From assembly GCF_019578655.1 (NCBI RefSeq), contig NC_063259.1, positions 3,708,001 through 3,772,000 of the forward strand: a DNA stretch of 64,000 nucleotides. Reading direction: 5' to 3'. The notes beneath the pieces are model-generated. The model was given only the letters and a program-made list of their open reading frames with translations. It was not told the DNA's origin and ran no database searches. This document shows positions 23,325-33,385 of the stretch, piece after piece (position 1 is the first letter of the stretch; the number at the start of each line of letters is the position of its first letter). Source of the stretch: Ricinus communis (Eukaryota; Streptophyta; Magnoliopsida; Malpighiales; Euphorbiaceae). A program made the position numbers and the translations under genes.

Positions 23325-23896
23325 GAAGCCAAGGTAAAAGCCATGAAGATCTCGGCCATGCAACTATTCAAAGGGGTAGAGAAGGCTCAGCCCACATTCC
23401 TTGTGGCACTAAAGGAAGAAGTGGCAATCTTGCCACAAGATGAAGTGCCAAAGGAGATAACAGGGGACCCAGAAGAGTCTGGGGAGATAATGCCTGCGGA
23501 GTTACCGAAGAAGCTCCCACCGAAGAGAGAGGTGGATCAGAAGATTGAGCTGGTAGAAGGTGCAAGCCCGCCTACTGCAGTCCCTTATAACATGGCACCC
23601 CCTGAGTTAGAGGAGTTGCGGAGGCAACCAAAAGAGTTGTTGGATGCTGGCCACACTAGGCCATCCAAAGCTCCATGTGAACCACCGGTACTCAAGCAAA
23701 AGAAACTAACTCCGAAGCAAGTAAGATGGCAAGCATCCCTTGCAGAGTCCGACTTTGCGAAGGAGTACAAGCCGGGAAAGGCAAACTTAGTGGTTGATGT
23801 TCTAAGTAGAAAGGCAGAGTTAGCTTCCATTACTAGCGCTAACTTTCCTTCGTTGGCTCAAGAAAAGTGGAACAAAACAAGCCCGCCGATTTGTTA
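23325..23896 (+). pseudogene. Fused RT start / RNase H end remnant
   Basis: A 184-codon open reading (from ATG 23343) contains the linker and the N-terminal edge of reverse transcriptase (LEELRRQPKELLDAGHTRPS, about residues 90-110). It then passes directly into KLTPKQVRWQASLAESDF and YKPGKANLVVDVLSRK (about residues 125-160), which is the C-terminal end of RNase H in chromoviruses. The RT palm with its YxDD motif and nearly all of RNase H are missing. The joint lies near 23690-23705 and the frame is kept across it, which makes the chimeric ORF look deceptively intact. Confidence 0.83.
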
Positions 23897-24141
23897 AAGC
23901 CTTTACCAAAGTCCAAGGGATGGCATAAGAAAGCCGACAGGGCATGTGCTCATCTAACCAAGGCCCCCAAGAGAATGAAGAAGTGGGCGGATGGAAAGAA
24001 GAGGCACTCAGAGTTTAAGGGGGGAGGGGGTGGCTTAGTGATGGTAAAGCTCCTTCCCTATCAAAGCCGAAGATTGGCCAAGGAACTTCAAGGACTTAAT
24101 CGAGGCATACAACGGGGATGCGACGAGGGTGTCGCTAGAAT
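23867..24141 (+). pseudogene. Integrase C-terminal remnants
   Basis: Fragments such as RMKKWADGKKRHSEFK and LVMVKLLPYQSRRL correspond to the region after the integrase core in plant chromoviruses. A further trace, EAYNGDATRVSL in a shifted frame near 24085-24135, resembles the far C-terminal part. The integrase catalytic core (DDE) is absent, so a second large deletion lies between the RNase H end and this block. Confidence 0.7.
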
Positions 24142-24154
24142 GAGTAGGGGAGAA
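24142..24154 (+). other. Polypurine tract
   Basis: GAGTAGGGGAGAA lies immediately upstream of the 3' LTR start TGTCAC, as expected for the plus-strand primer. Confidence 0.75.
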
Positions 24155-24661
24155 TGTCACTGCCCGCAGATTTTCCCTTCTCGCACGAAGGTTCAAAGGC
24201 CCAAGAAGCCTCCAGAGTTTGCTAGAAAGCAAGGGAGGATTCTAGAACATTCTAGAATCATCTGGAAGCATCTAGAAGCATCTGGAACATTCTAGAATAA
24301 TCTAGAAGCTTGTATAATGTGTAGATAAGTATGGAAGTGTGTAGAACATTCTAGATACTTAATCTTAGCCATTACATCAAATGTATCCTTACCATCTATT
24401 GAGGAGGTGAAGGCCTATATATAGCTTAGAGATTCCATTTGTAATCATCAAGCCTAAATAAGCAAAAGATCAAGTAGAGATCAAGCAATTTCTCTCTGTA
24501 AAAGCTCTCTAAGCTTTCTTAAGCTCTTCTTTGTTCTTCTTGCCATCCTAGCTAGCATTTTGCCTAGCATTCGAAAAGTAAGGCTGACTAGCTTACTTGT
24601 CTGAGGGGAAAAAGTAGCTAGTGCCGCACAGTTTGTTGGTAGAAAGACCAAGCCCGTGATA
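24155..24661 (+). repeat. 3' LTR of the deleted Ty3/gypsy element
   Basis: Starts TGTCACTGCC and ends CCCGTGATA, where the 5' LTR has CCCGTGACA, so the terminal C is changed to T. It is slightly longer than the 5' LTR (507 vs 497 bp), partly from an extra GCATCTAGAA unit near 24268. Scattered differences from the 5' LTR show the insertion is not recent. Confidence 0.9.
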
Positions 24662-24760
24662 ATGTGAATGGTGGATTCCCCTATGAAAAAAAATATATAT
24701 ATATAGGCCTTGGTGGAGTAGAAAACTTACAATTTGAAAGATTCCTTGTTAATTTCCTAT

Positions 24761-25283
24761 TCAGAATTCAGAACTTAGAAGAGAGAAGAAAGAAAGAAAA
24801 CTCTTCCTGAGTTGAATTCTCACAGAAGAGATTAGAGTGAAAAGAGTGAGTGAGAGAGAGAGAAATCTTGTAACTCCTCTTGTAAGTCTATATTCTTCTG
24901 TTTCAAAGTTTTACAAAGTTGTATGTTTGTTTAAAGCTTTCAAAGTTGTTTATATGTTTATGTTCAAAGTCTGTTATTATCAATAAAGCATTCAAAGTTT
25001 ATTTCTTTGACTATCTTCTTCTTCTTCCCTGTTTCTTTCATCAAGCGTATGCTCTGTGCTTGCCTCGTAAGAGGATCCTGCACATCAGAAACTTGCTGAT
25101 TCTTTCTGTTCAAATTTATTTTCAGATCTATAAGTTTATAGGGTCGGAAAGCATGATTCTCGCAAGAGCATTTAAAGCTCCTACAGTACGCTTAAAGCGT
25201 GAATCCGGTTACAACGCCACGAACTTAGATCTAAATCTTCACTGCCAACTATTTCCTTCTATTTCCTAGATCTCGTTCTAATT
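24761..25283 (+). other. Pararetrovirus leader, copy 1 (plus strand)
   Basis: It matches the leaders at 27486-28090 and 32469-32995 in opposite orientation. It includes AATAAA at 24982-24987, probably the polyadenylation signal, which in caulimovirids lies within the leader so that the pregenomic RNA becomes terminally redundant. A 116-codon ORF (24919-25269) is present but see the findings; leaders of this family usually hold only short upstream ORFs. The promoter itself is missing here. Confidence 0.8.
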
Positions 25284-25296
25284 TGGTATCAGAGCC
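25284..25296 (+). other. Pararetrovirus primer-binding site, copy 1
   Basis: TGGTATCAGAGCC is complementary to the initiator Met tRNA 3' end and marks the start of minus-strand DNA synthesis. The movement protein ATG follows 183 bases later. Confidence 0.88.
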
Positions 25297-25478
25297 CCTT
25301 GGGTTCCGGGATTAGAAGCATATCTACATTATAAAGATTTTACATTCATTTTAGACTGCATCAGGTTTCCTATAGGCAAGTTCTGCTCATTTTATCTTGT
25401 GAGAGTAAGTCCCAGACGAGGCGAAAGTCAGAGTCGTGGTCCGTGCTTGTCTAGAAAGTTATTTTGGTTTAGGTTAAA

Positions 25479-27065
25479 ATGAATTTAGAACCTTTCTTCT
25501 GTAGATCTTCTTCTTTCTCAAATTCTTCTGCCTCTGAATCATCGAGGTACAAAGGTCTAGTAAATAGTGAAGAAATCACTATTGAAGATTTTTCAAAGCA
25601 TATTGACGATTGGGAAATACCCAAAGTCTAAAAGAAACAAATTTATGAGTTTTCAAAGTTCCCTCTCTTCAAGACTGATTTTACAATCAAGACTGAAGAA
25701 AGAGATATCCAAATTTCAAAACCTTTTGAAGAGATTTATCTCTTAAATCCAAAGACCCTCCAAAAGCATATAGAAAAGGATTATAAGTATATCCACATAG
25801 GTCTAGTCCAGGTAGGTATTAAGCCCCTTACCAGAGAAGGTCTAGATACTTCCATATTAGCCGTCCTTAGGGATGCTAGGTTTACAAATTTCTATGATTC
25901 CCTGTTAGGTACTTTTGAGTCGAGCCTCAATAAAGGACCTATTTCTTTCAATTGTTTTCCAAATATCACGATTTCTTTAAACGATAAAAATGTTTTAAAG
26001 AGCATCGTTCTTCAAATCAAAACTCACAATTACAAAATGCTTGAAGGATCTATTCGATAGCATTAATTTTCAAAATTCATTACAAAGCTATGATTTCGCC
26101 TTTGGTTCCAAACACAAGCTTCACTCACCGAAGGGAGAAACACTGCTCCTACAAACAGATCTATCCAAATCCAATGCAACTATTCCAAAAACCATTCAAT
26201 GGAAAGACATTACACTTCCAGAAGAATGGATCCTTGAAGGTGCAACCCAACCTACTTCTCCAAAGCAAACAGAACCAAACACAAACCTTAAACACATAGC
26301 CCAATATCCAGATGGAAAGGTAAAGATTACATTCAATGAAAGTCAACTTCCTCTAGATTTTCTGATGATGGTTCTTCAACCTCGACCATAGATATTGGAA
26401 GGGTATCCAAAATTCCTTCACATTATCTATGCTCCTTACAAAGAACCAATTCCATCTCAAACTCAACCCGATTTTCAACATCCGATATTCTAAAAACACT
26501 CCGAATGTTGATTACCAAAGCAACATCCCCGATCCAAAGAATGATGACGAAGATATAGAGATAACCTCTACCCCATCTTCACCATCACCATCAGCCATTA
26601 CCCAAAACCTTGAAGCAGAGATCAACATGATTTCAAAAGAGTTTGAAATTGATAAAAAACTCTTGCATGAAGATTTCTATTCAAAGAAAAACCATCTTAA
26701 GAAACTTTGGTTTTTTAAGAATTTTCAAAAGAAAAAGATAGTATTCAGGAAAATACTATCAATTTTGCATTCAAAACAAAGCCCAAATCAAATTTTTTGA
26801 TTGGTTTCAAATTTACTGCAAAGAAAATGGTATCCTTTATCCCTTTAAAGATAAGTCCATTAGTCCTGTCACAGTAAGGAACAAAGCCCCAGAGTGGAAG
26901 GTAGGAGAAAACCTAAGCATCCGGTCGAACATCCTCCCTTAGGAAGATAACCATTCCTTATGGAGAGAGTGAGATAGAGGCTACACCTTACAAATTGGTA
27001 GGCGAAGACCTTGAAAGAATGTCAAGAATATTGTTCAACGAACAATTATTCGAACACTGTCTAAG
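25479..27065 (+). pseudogene. Pararetrovirus ORF1 fragment: movement protein and capsid N-terminal part
   Basis: The reading starts MNLEPFFCRSSSF at 25479. A stop follows at about codon 51 (TCTAAAAG around 25625, shared with the copy at 40261). The 30K-type movement protein core is at about 25770-26130 (LLGTFESSLNKGPISFNCF region, then GSKHKLHSPKGE). A spacer and the start of the capsid region (coiled, lysine- and glutamate-rich, 26600-26900) come next. The sequence is cut at 27065, where a second leader begins. Movement proteins enlarge plasmodesmata for cell-to-cell spread. Multiple frameshifts are present, several at CAG/CTG sites. Confidence 0.82.
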
Positions 27066-27485
27066 CGAATTGAATTCGAACTTAGAAGAGAGAGAAGAAA
27101 GAAAACTCTTCCGAGTTGAATTCTCACGGAAGAGATTAGAGTGAAAGAGTGAGTGAGAGAGAAATCTTGTAACTCCTCTTGTAAGTCTATATTCTTATTT
27201 CAAAGTTTACAAAGTTGTATGTTTGTTTAAAGCTTTCAAAGTTGTTTATATGTTTATGTTCAAAGTCATTATTATCAGTAAAGCATTCAAAGTTTATTTC
27301 TTTGACTATCTTCTTCTTCTTCCCTGTTTCTTTCATCAAGCGTATGCTCTGTGCTTGCCTCGTAAGAGGATCACATCGAAACTTCTTGATTCTTTCACAT
27401 TCAAATTTATTTTCGGATCTATAAGTTTATAGGGTACGGAAAACAGATTCTGCAAGAGCATTTAAACAAATTTATTTTCAGACCT
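27066..27485 (+). other. Pararetrovirus leader, truncated copy 2 (plus strand)
   Basis: It begins inside the leader (GAACTTAGAAGAGAG), repeats the copy 1 leader with many small differences, and breaks near GAGCATTTAAACAAATTT at 27460-27480. The sequence then turns round into a minus-strand leader. It forms an inverted repeat with 27685-28090. Confidence 0.78.
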
Positions 27486-28262
27486 ATAGGAAACCTGATG
27501 CAGTCTAAAATGAATGTAAAATCTTTATAATGTAGATATGCTTCTAATCCCGGAACCCAAGTGGCTCTGATACCAAATTAGAACGAGATCTAGGAAATAG
27601 AAGGAAATAGTTGGCAGTGAAGATTTAGATCTAAGTTTGTGGCGTTGTAACCAGATTCACGCTTTAAGCAGCCTGTAGGAGCTTTAAATGCTCTTGCAGA
27701 ATCTGTTTTCCAGTCTATAAACTTATAGATCTGAAAATAAATTTGAACAGAAAGAATCAGCAAGTTTCTGATGTGCAGGATCCTCTTACGAGGCAAGCAC
27801 AGAGCATACGCTTGATGAAAGAAACAGGGAAGAAGAAGAAGATAGTCAAAGAAATAAACTTTGAATGCTTTATTGATAATAACAGACTTTGAACATAAAC
27901 ATATAAACAACTTTGAAAGCTTTAAACAAACATACAACTTTGTAAAACTTTGAAACAGAAGAATATAGACTTACAAGAGGAGTTACAAGATTTCTCTCTC
28001 TCTCTCTCACTCACTCTTTTCACTCTAATCTCTTCTGTGAGAATTCAACTCAGGAAGAGTTTTCTTTCTTTCTTCTCTTCTAAGTTCGGACCAATTCAAT
28101 TCGAGGGATGAAGGAGGAGGACTCCTCTATATATAGAGGTCTTGGAGCTTTGGATACTTGTCACGGGCTTTGGATGCTTTGCTTGGTGGAGTAGAAATGA
28201 TTCCACTTGTCTTTGGAGTCTTGTGGAGATGCTTCACATGCTTTGGAGTCTTTTGATAATGC
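27486..28262 (-). promoter_or_regulatory. Pararetrovirus leader and promoter, inverted copy (minus strand)
   Basis: Read on the minus strand it contains a promoter with the palindromic TATA box CCTCTATATATAGAGG at 28124-28139, the leader with AATAAA (reverse complement at 27869-27874), and the primer-binding site (GGCTCTGATACCA at 27563-27575). It is joined at 27486 to a plus-strand leader and at 28263 to a short plus-strand primer-site scrap, so it drives no adjacent viral ORF. Confidence 0.8.
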
Positions 28263-28269
28263 CTCAATT

Positions 28270-28282
28270 TGGTATCAGAGCC
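28270..28282 (+). other. Displaced primer-binding site at a recombination joint
   Basis: TGGTATCAGAGCC on the plus strand lies between minus-strand promoter sequence and minus-strand protease sequence. In intact copies neither neighbour borders the primer site, so this marks a rearrangement at a reverse-transcription start point. Confidence 0.75.
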
Positions 28283-28839
28283 TGTAAATGGAATGTGCTT
28301 TGATAAGATTCAAATTTCTCTTTTTTGGTTTTTCTAGAAAAGGAAAAATAATCTTTGAATCTTTAGCTTTGAAAATGATTCCAGCAGTTGTCACTTTGAA
28401 GGGAGTTATCAAATTGATAAACGGAGTCCCTAAGATAACAGTTTGCTGAAGATCCTTTGTAAGAATAAAAACATTTTTTAAAGCAATGTTATTATTAAGA
28501 ATTGCGGCTTCAGTTTTACCAGCAATCTTAATCTTTGAAGAATTGGTCAAGTCGACCTTTCTTTGGTTTCTTGGTGAAACCTTTTAGGAACCGATTCGCG
28601 ATTGATACAATTGAGGTCCGCTCTGTATCAAACAAGGCGATGGTTTCTATCTGGAAATCACCAGGGAAAACAAGCTTTATTTGGATCAAATATTTTCTTG
28701 AAGTAATTTCCTTTAAAACATTGATAAAGTTTTCAGGAACATTTCCAGAAACTTCAAGGTTTTGAAAATCATTTTCCTCATCGGAATCGGAATCACTATT
28801 CACATTTGAGGATCGGGCTTTGAAGCAAAACATAATCAT
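28283..28839 (-). pseudogene. Pararetrovirus aspartic protease, partial copy
   Basis: Homologous to 36411-36950. The catalytic block that reads DTGA in the 36-kb copy is shifted out of frame here (DTER) by small changes around 28608-28625. The C-terminal side stops at 28283 at the rearrangement joint. The protease would process the ORF1 polyprotein. Inactive as it stands. Confidence 0.8.
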
Positions 28840-29259
28840 TTTGTTGTTTTTCTTTCAACTCTTTGAGTTCTGTTTTGATGGTTTTAATCTCCTTCCGGAG
28901 TTCCTGAGCGATGGGAAGAGGGTTTTTCAACTTCTTTCCTTTGTTCAAAATCATAGTAAGATCATAAGTATTCTTACTAGAAGAAGGAACGGAGATTCAG
29001 TTTTTAAAATCTCTTTTAAAACTGCTTTTGAATAAGAGGATCACTAATATGCTTTATGACCTCAAGAAGAGCTTCTTGTTGCCTAGTGAGCATATTAATG
29101 TTCTTTGAAGAGCTCTCCGAATCACGAACAATCAGTTGAGGTTTTGATTTCATCAATTTGAAATTCTTCCTCAACGTTTGAGAACTCGATTCGGATGAAT
29201 CAACTAGAAGAGCGAAATCTTTGCAAAACTTCTTCTTCTATTTGAAGCTCAAGAAGTCT

Positions 29260-31140
29260 TTTGGAAAACTTACAATACTTGAAGTATGGCCTTTCTTACC
29301 ACATTTAAAGCATGTAATTTTTGAAAAATCTTTTTAGAATCTTTCTTTGGAAATTTAGAATGAAATTTGGAAGAAGATGTTTTTTATAGAAATTCTCCTT
29401 GCTTTTAGAAGGCTTTATATATTTGGAAAATCGCTTCTTTTGAAAGACTTTGAATAAGAATCAACTTTGCATTTCCCTTTGCAACTAGACACGGGCTCTA
29501 TTGGGTTGTACTCAAACGTTGTGAAACTACCTAGTTCCTGCCTAGTCTTTTTCATCTCCCATTTGAGCTGTCTTTGAAGCTTATGGTCATGACAAATCTT
29601 TAAACCTTCTTTCTGGGTTAGACTAACTAACTCACCATAAGTGTAGAAATCATAAGGGATTTGACCGCTATGGGCTTCTCTTATGGTATTCCTAACTCTT
29701 TCACCTAAAATCTTAGGTAAACCGGCTAAGAACTTTTCTTTCCAAAAAGGTTGGCTAGAATCTTCCCTAAGCATGACTCTGGTTAGGAAAGTGTCTTTGT
29801 AACTTTGGAAATTGCTGAGCTTCTTACAGGTAAGGTTGCTAAGGAGCTCGGCATTTTTGTCTTTGAGCAGAGAAGGGTCTCCTATGAAATGAAGGGAAAT
29901 AGTGAGGATTAGAGTTGACACTGCATCCTCAATCGGATTTCCTATTTCATCTATAATGGGAGTTCCTTCATCATGGTTTGGATAGCACCTAGGATTTGGA
30001 GTTCTTTGTGCTTGAGTGAGATGATAATCCCACCATCCTTTTAATTGGCCAGAAAATCCAGCTATCAGGAACTCAGCAATGGCTCTATCTGAGGTACCAC
30101 TTTGGGTTTTATAGGCATTGGCTGCCATGGTCATCTGTTGCAAGAGACCAAGGATGTTGTACTCATACATTCCATCTATATTCCATTCATAGACGGAGGA
30201 GGCATTGAATCTAGACTGGGTTAGGATGTTGTTCCTATTTTCAATTCCTAGATCTGGAGCAGTACTCCTAGGAGTATTCCAGGTCAATCTAGGGGCTTGG
30301 ATTCCCAATCTGTTGATATTGAAGGGTTTTGGAATGGGGCTTTCAAGCTCTGAATCGTTAGACTCATCGCTTTGGGCTTGTCCTATAGCACTGATATTCC
30401 AACTACTTTGAGGAGTATCTGGCACTAGATTTTTGGACGACTCAGAGGTTGCTAATCTACTTAGCTGTTCTCTGACTGCTTTGGCAAACTCAGTTTGCTT
30501 TAGGAAATGGTCTTGGCTTGGCTTTGTAAGCTGATATGGCTTAAAAACTGGGTTTTTAAGCTTCTCTGACTGGTTTGACTCTTTTGGTTGACCAGTACTA
30601 GGGATTGGAGATGTCACCACTACAGGGGGCTTTTGAATATGGTTTTCTATTCTAACCAGTTGCTTTCCTATAGTGTTTAGACGGTGTTCGAATAATTGTT
30701 CATTGAACAATATTCTTGACATTCTTTCAAGGTCTTCGCCTACCAATTTGTAAGGTGTAGCCTCTATCTCACTCTCTCCATAAGGAATGGTTATCTTCCT
30801 AAGGGAGGATGTTCGGGCCCAGACAGTTAGGTTTTCTCCTACCTTCCACTCCGGGGCTTTGTGCCTTCTTGTGGCGGGACTAATGGACTTATCTTTAAAG
30901 GGATAAAGGATACCATTTTCTTTGCGATAGAATTTGAAACCAATCAAAAATTTGATTTGGGCTTTGTTTTGAATGCAAAATTGATAGTATTTTTCCTGAA
31001 TACTATCGTTTTCTTTTGAAAAATTCTTAAAAACCAAAGTTTCTTAAGATGGTTTTTCTTTGAATAGAAATCTTCATGCAAGAGTTTTTTATCAATTTCA
31101 AACTCTTTTGAAATCATGTTGATCTCTGCTTCAAGGTTTT
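29260..31140 (-). pseudogene. Pararetrovirus capsid and zinc-knuckle region, second copy
   Basis: A 540-codon open stretch (29415-31037) covers the capsid region. Conserved-looking parts are the central ILGLLQQMTMAANAY, GFSGQLKGWWDYHL and the C-terminal FLAGLPKILGERVRNTI, followed by YGELVSLTQKEG. The N-terminal part is acidic and coiled. The zinc knuckle expected just downstream (about 29270-29320) is shifted by a missing base relative to the copy at 37398-37439. The capsid packages the pregenomic RNA; the knuckle binds RNA. Confidence 0.83.
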
Positions 31141-31399
31141 GGGTAATGGTACGATGGTGATGGTGAAGATGGGGTAGAGGTTATCTCTATATCTTCGTCA
31201 TCATTCTTTGGATCGGTGTAGGCAGTGCGGGGATGTTGCTTTGGTAATCAACATTCTGGAGTGTTTTGGAATATCGGATGTTGAAAATCCTGGGTTGAGT
31301 TTGAGATGGAATTGGTTCTTTGTAAGGAGCATAGATGTGAAGGAATTTTGGATACCCTTCCAATATCTATGGTCGAGGTTGAAGAACCATCATCGGAAA

Positions 31400-32282
31400 A
31401 TCTAGAGGAAGTTGACTTTCACATTGAATGTAATCTTTACCTTTCCATCCGGATATTGGGCTATGTGTTTAAGGTTTGTGTTTGGTTCGCTTTGCTTTGG
31501 AGAAGTAGGTTGGGTTGCACCTTCAAGGATCCATTCTTCTGGAAGTGTAATGTCTTTCCATTGAATGGTTTTTGGAATAGTTGCATTGGATTTGGATAGA
31601 TCTGTTTGTAGGAACAGTGTTTCTCCTTTTGGTGAGTGAAGCTTGTGTTTGGAACCAAAGGCAGAAATCATAGCTTTGTAATGAATTTTGAAAATTAATG
31701 CTATCGGAATAGATCCTTCAAGCATTTTGTAATTGTGAGTTTTGATTTGAAGAACGATGCTCTTTAAAACATTTTTATCGTTTAAAGAAATCGTGATATT
31801 TGGAAAACAATTGAAAGAAATAGGTCCTTTATTGAGGCTCGACTCAAAAGTACCTAACAGGGAATCATAGAAATTTGTAAACCTAGCATCCCTAAGGACG
31901 GCTAATATGGAAGTATCTAGACCTTCTCTGGTAAGGGGCTTAATACCTACCTGGACTAGACCTATGTGGATATACTTATAATCCTTTTCTATATGCTTTT
32001 GGAGGGTCTTTGGATTTAAGAGATAAATCTCTTCAAAAGGTTTTGAAATTTGGATATCTCTTTCTTCAGTCTTGATTGTAAAATCAGTCTTGAAGAGAGG
32101 GAAGTTGAAAACTCATAAATTTGTTTCTTTTGGACTTTGGGTATTTCCCAATCGTCAATATGCTTTGAAAAATCTTCAATAGTGATTTCTTCACTATTTA
32201 CTAGACCTTTGTACCTCGATGATTCAGAGGCAGAAGAATTTGAAAAAGAAGAAGATCTACAGAAGAAAGGTTCTAAATTCAT
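31400..32282 (-). pseudogene. Pararetrovirus movement protein, second copy
   Basis: It starts at 32282 with MNLEPFFCRS. Unlike the other two copies it keeps glutamine rather than a stop at about codon 51, but a small indel near 32104 shifts the frame. The C-terminal part is open again (31402-31725, MLEGSIPIALIFKIHYKAM onward). It belongs to the 30K movement protein superfamily by its beta-rich core and position at the start of ORF1. Confidence 0.8.
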
Positions 32283-32455
32283 TTTAACCTAAACCAAAAT
32301 AACTTTCTAGACAAGCTGGACCACGACTCTTCCTTTGTCGTGGGACTTACTCTAGCATAAAATGAACAGAACTTGCCTATAGGAAACCTGATGCAGTCTA
32401 AAATGAATGTAAAATCTTTATAATGTAGATATGCTTCTAATCCCGGAACCCAAGA

Positions 32456-33030
32456 GGCTCTGATACCAAATTAGAATGAGATCTAGGAAATAGAAGGAAA
32501 TAGTTGGCATTGAAGATTTAGATCTAAGTTCGTGGCGTTGTAACCAGATTCACGCTTTAAGCAGCCTGTAGGAGCTTTAAATGCTCTTGCAGAATCTGTT
32601 TTCCAGCCTATAAACTTATAGATCTGAAAATAAATTTGAACAGAAAGAATCAGCAAGTTTCTGATGTGCAGGATCCTCTTACGAGGCAAGCACAGAGCAT
32701 ACGCTTGATGAAAGAAACAGGGAAGAAGAAGAAGATAGTCAAAGAAATAAACTTTGAATGCTTTATTGATAATAACAGACTTTGAACATAAACATATAAA
32801 CAACTTTGAAAGCTTTAAACAAACATACAACTTTGTAAAACTTTGAAACAGAAGAATATAGACTTACAAGAGGAGTTACAAGATTTCTCTCTCTCTCACT
32901 CACTCTTTTCACTCTAATCTCTTATGTGAGAATTCAACTCAGGAAGAGTTTTCTTTCTTTCTTCTCTCTTCTAAGTTCTGAATTCTGAATTCTGAGGGAT
33001 GAAGGAGGAGGACTCCTCTATATATAGAGG
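32456..33030 (-). promoter_or_regulatory. Pararetrovirus promoter, leader and primer-binding site
   Basis: On the minus strand the palindromic TATA box CCTCTATATATAGAGG is at 33015-33030. The likely RNA start is some 30 bases downstream, AATAAA (as TTTATT) is at 32762-32767, and the primer-binding site (GGCTCTGATACCA) is at 32456-32468. TATA to AATAAA is about 250 bases and TATA to primer site about 550, both normal for caulimovirids. It reads into the ORF1 copy that ends at 28283, so a transcript from here would lack RT and ORF2. Confidence 0.83.
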
Positions 33031-33204
33031 TCTTGGAGCTTTGGATACTTGTCACGGGCTTTGGATGCTTTGCTTGGTGGAGTAGAAATGATTCCACTTG
33101 TCTTTGGAGTCTTGTGGAGATGCTTCACATGCTTTGGAGTCTTTTGATAATGCCAACCGTCTTTTGAGAAAGTTGTCGGCCATGCTTTGAAGGAATCTTA
33201 TGCT

Positions 33205-33293
33205 TTTTTGACTTTTCTTTTTTCTTTTGTCTTTTGTCTTTTCTTTTCTTTTCTTTTTCTTTTTTCTTTTTCTTTTCTTTTTCTTTTACTGGG
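33205..33293 (-). other. Long purine-rich tract between ORF2 and the promoter
   Basis: The plus strand is almost pure pyrimidine (repeats of CTTTT), so the minus (viral sense) strand is purine-rich (AAAAG words). Its place between the ORF2 stop and the promoter suits a plus-strand primer of a pararetrovirus. The lysine/arginine-rich frame through it is low-complexity and not a gene. Confidence 0.6.
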
Positions 33294-33385
33294 CTTTAGT
33301 GTGGGCTTTTTGGCCCAACAAAAATAACCTTGGGCTACCATTTTCTGGTTTTTAACCCATGGGCTTTTAAAGGAGGAGATAATAT

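Larger units (their letters stand above)
21075..24661 (+). mobile_element. Internally deleted Ty3/gypsy (chromovirus-type) retrotransposon
   Basis: A 3.59-kb element with two LTRs (21075-21571 and 24155-24661), a tRNA-iMet-type primer-binding site and a polypurine tract. The shared flank ATGT (21071-21074 and 24662-24665) is a possible 4-bp part of the target duplication. The internal region is only ~2.58 kb, against roughly 4 kb or more for a complete gag-pol. Recognisable parts in order are gag with a zinc knuckle, a damaged protease, the start of RT joined directly to the end of RNase H, and traces of the integrase C-terminus. It cannot be autonomous. Confidence 0.88.

Noticed and set aside
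25284..25296. A tRNA gene suggested by initiator Met tRNA complementarity
   Set aside because: Only 12-13 bases match, as expected of a primer-binding site; no cloverleaf.
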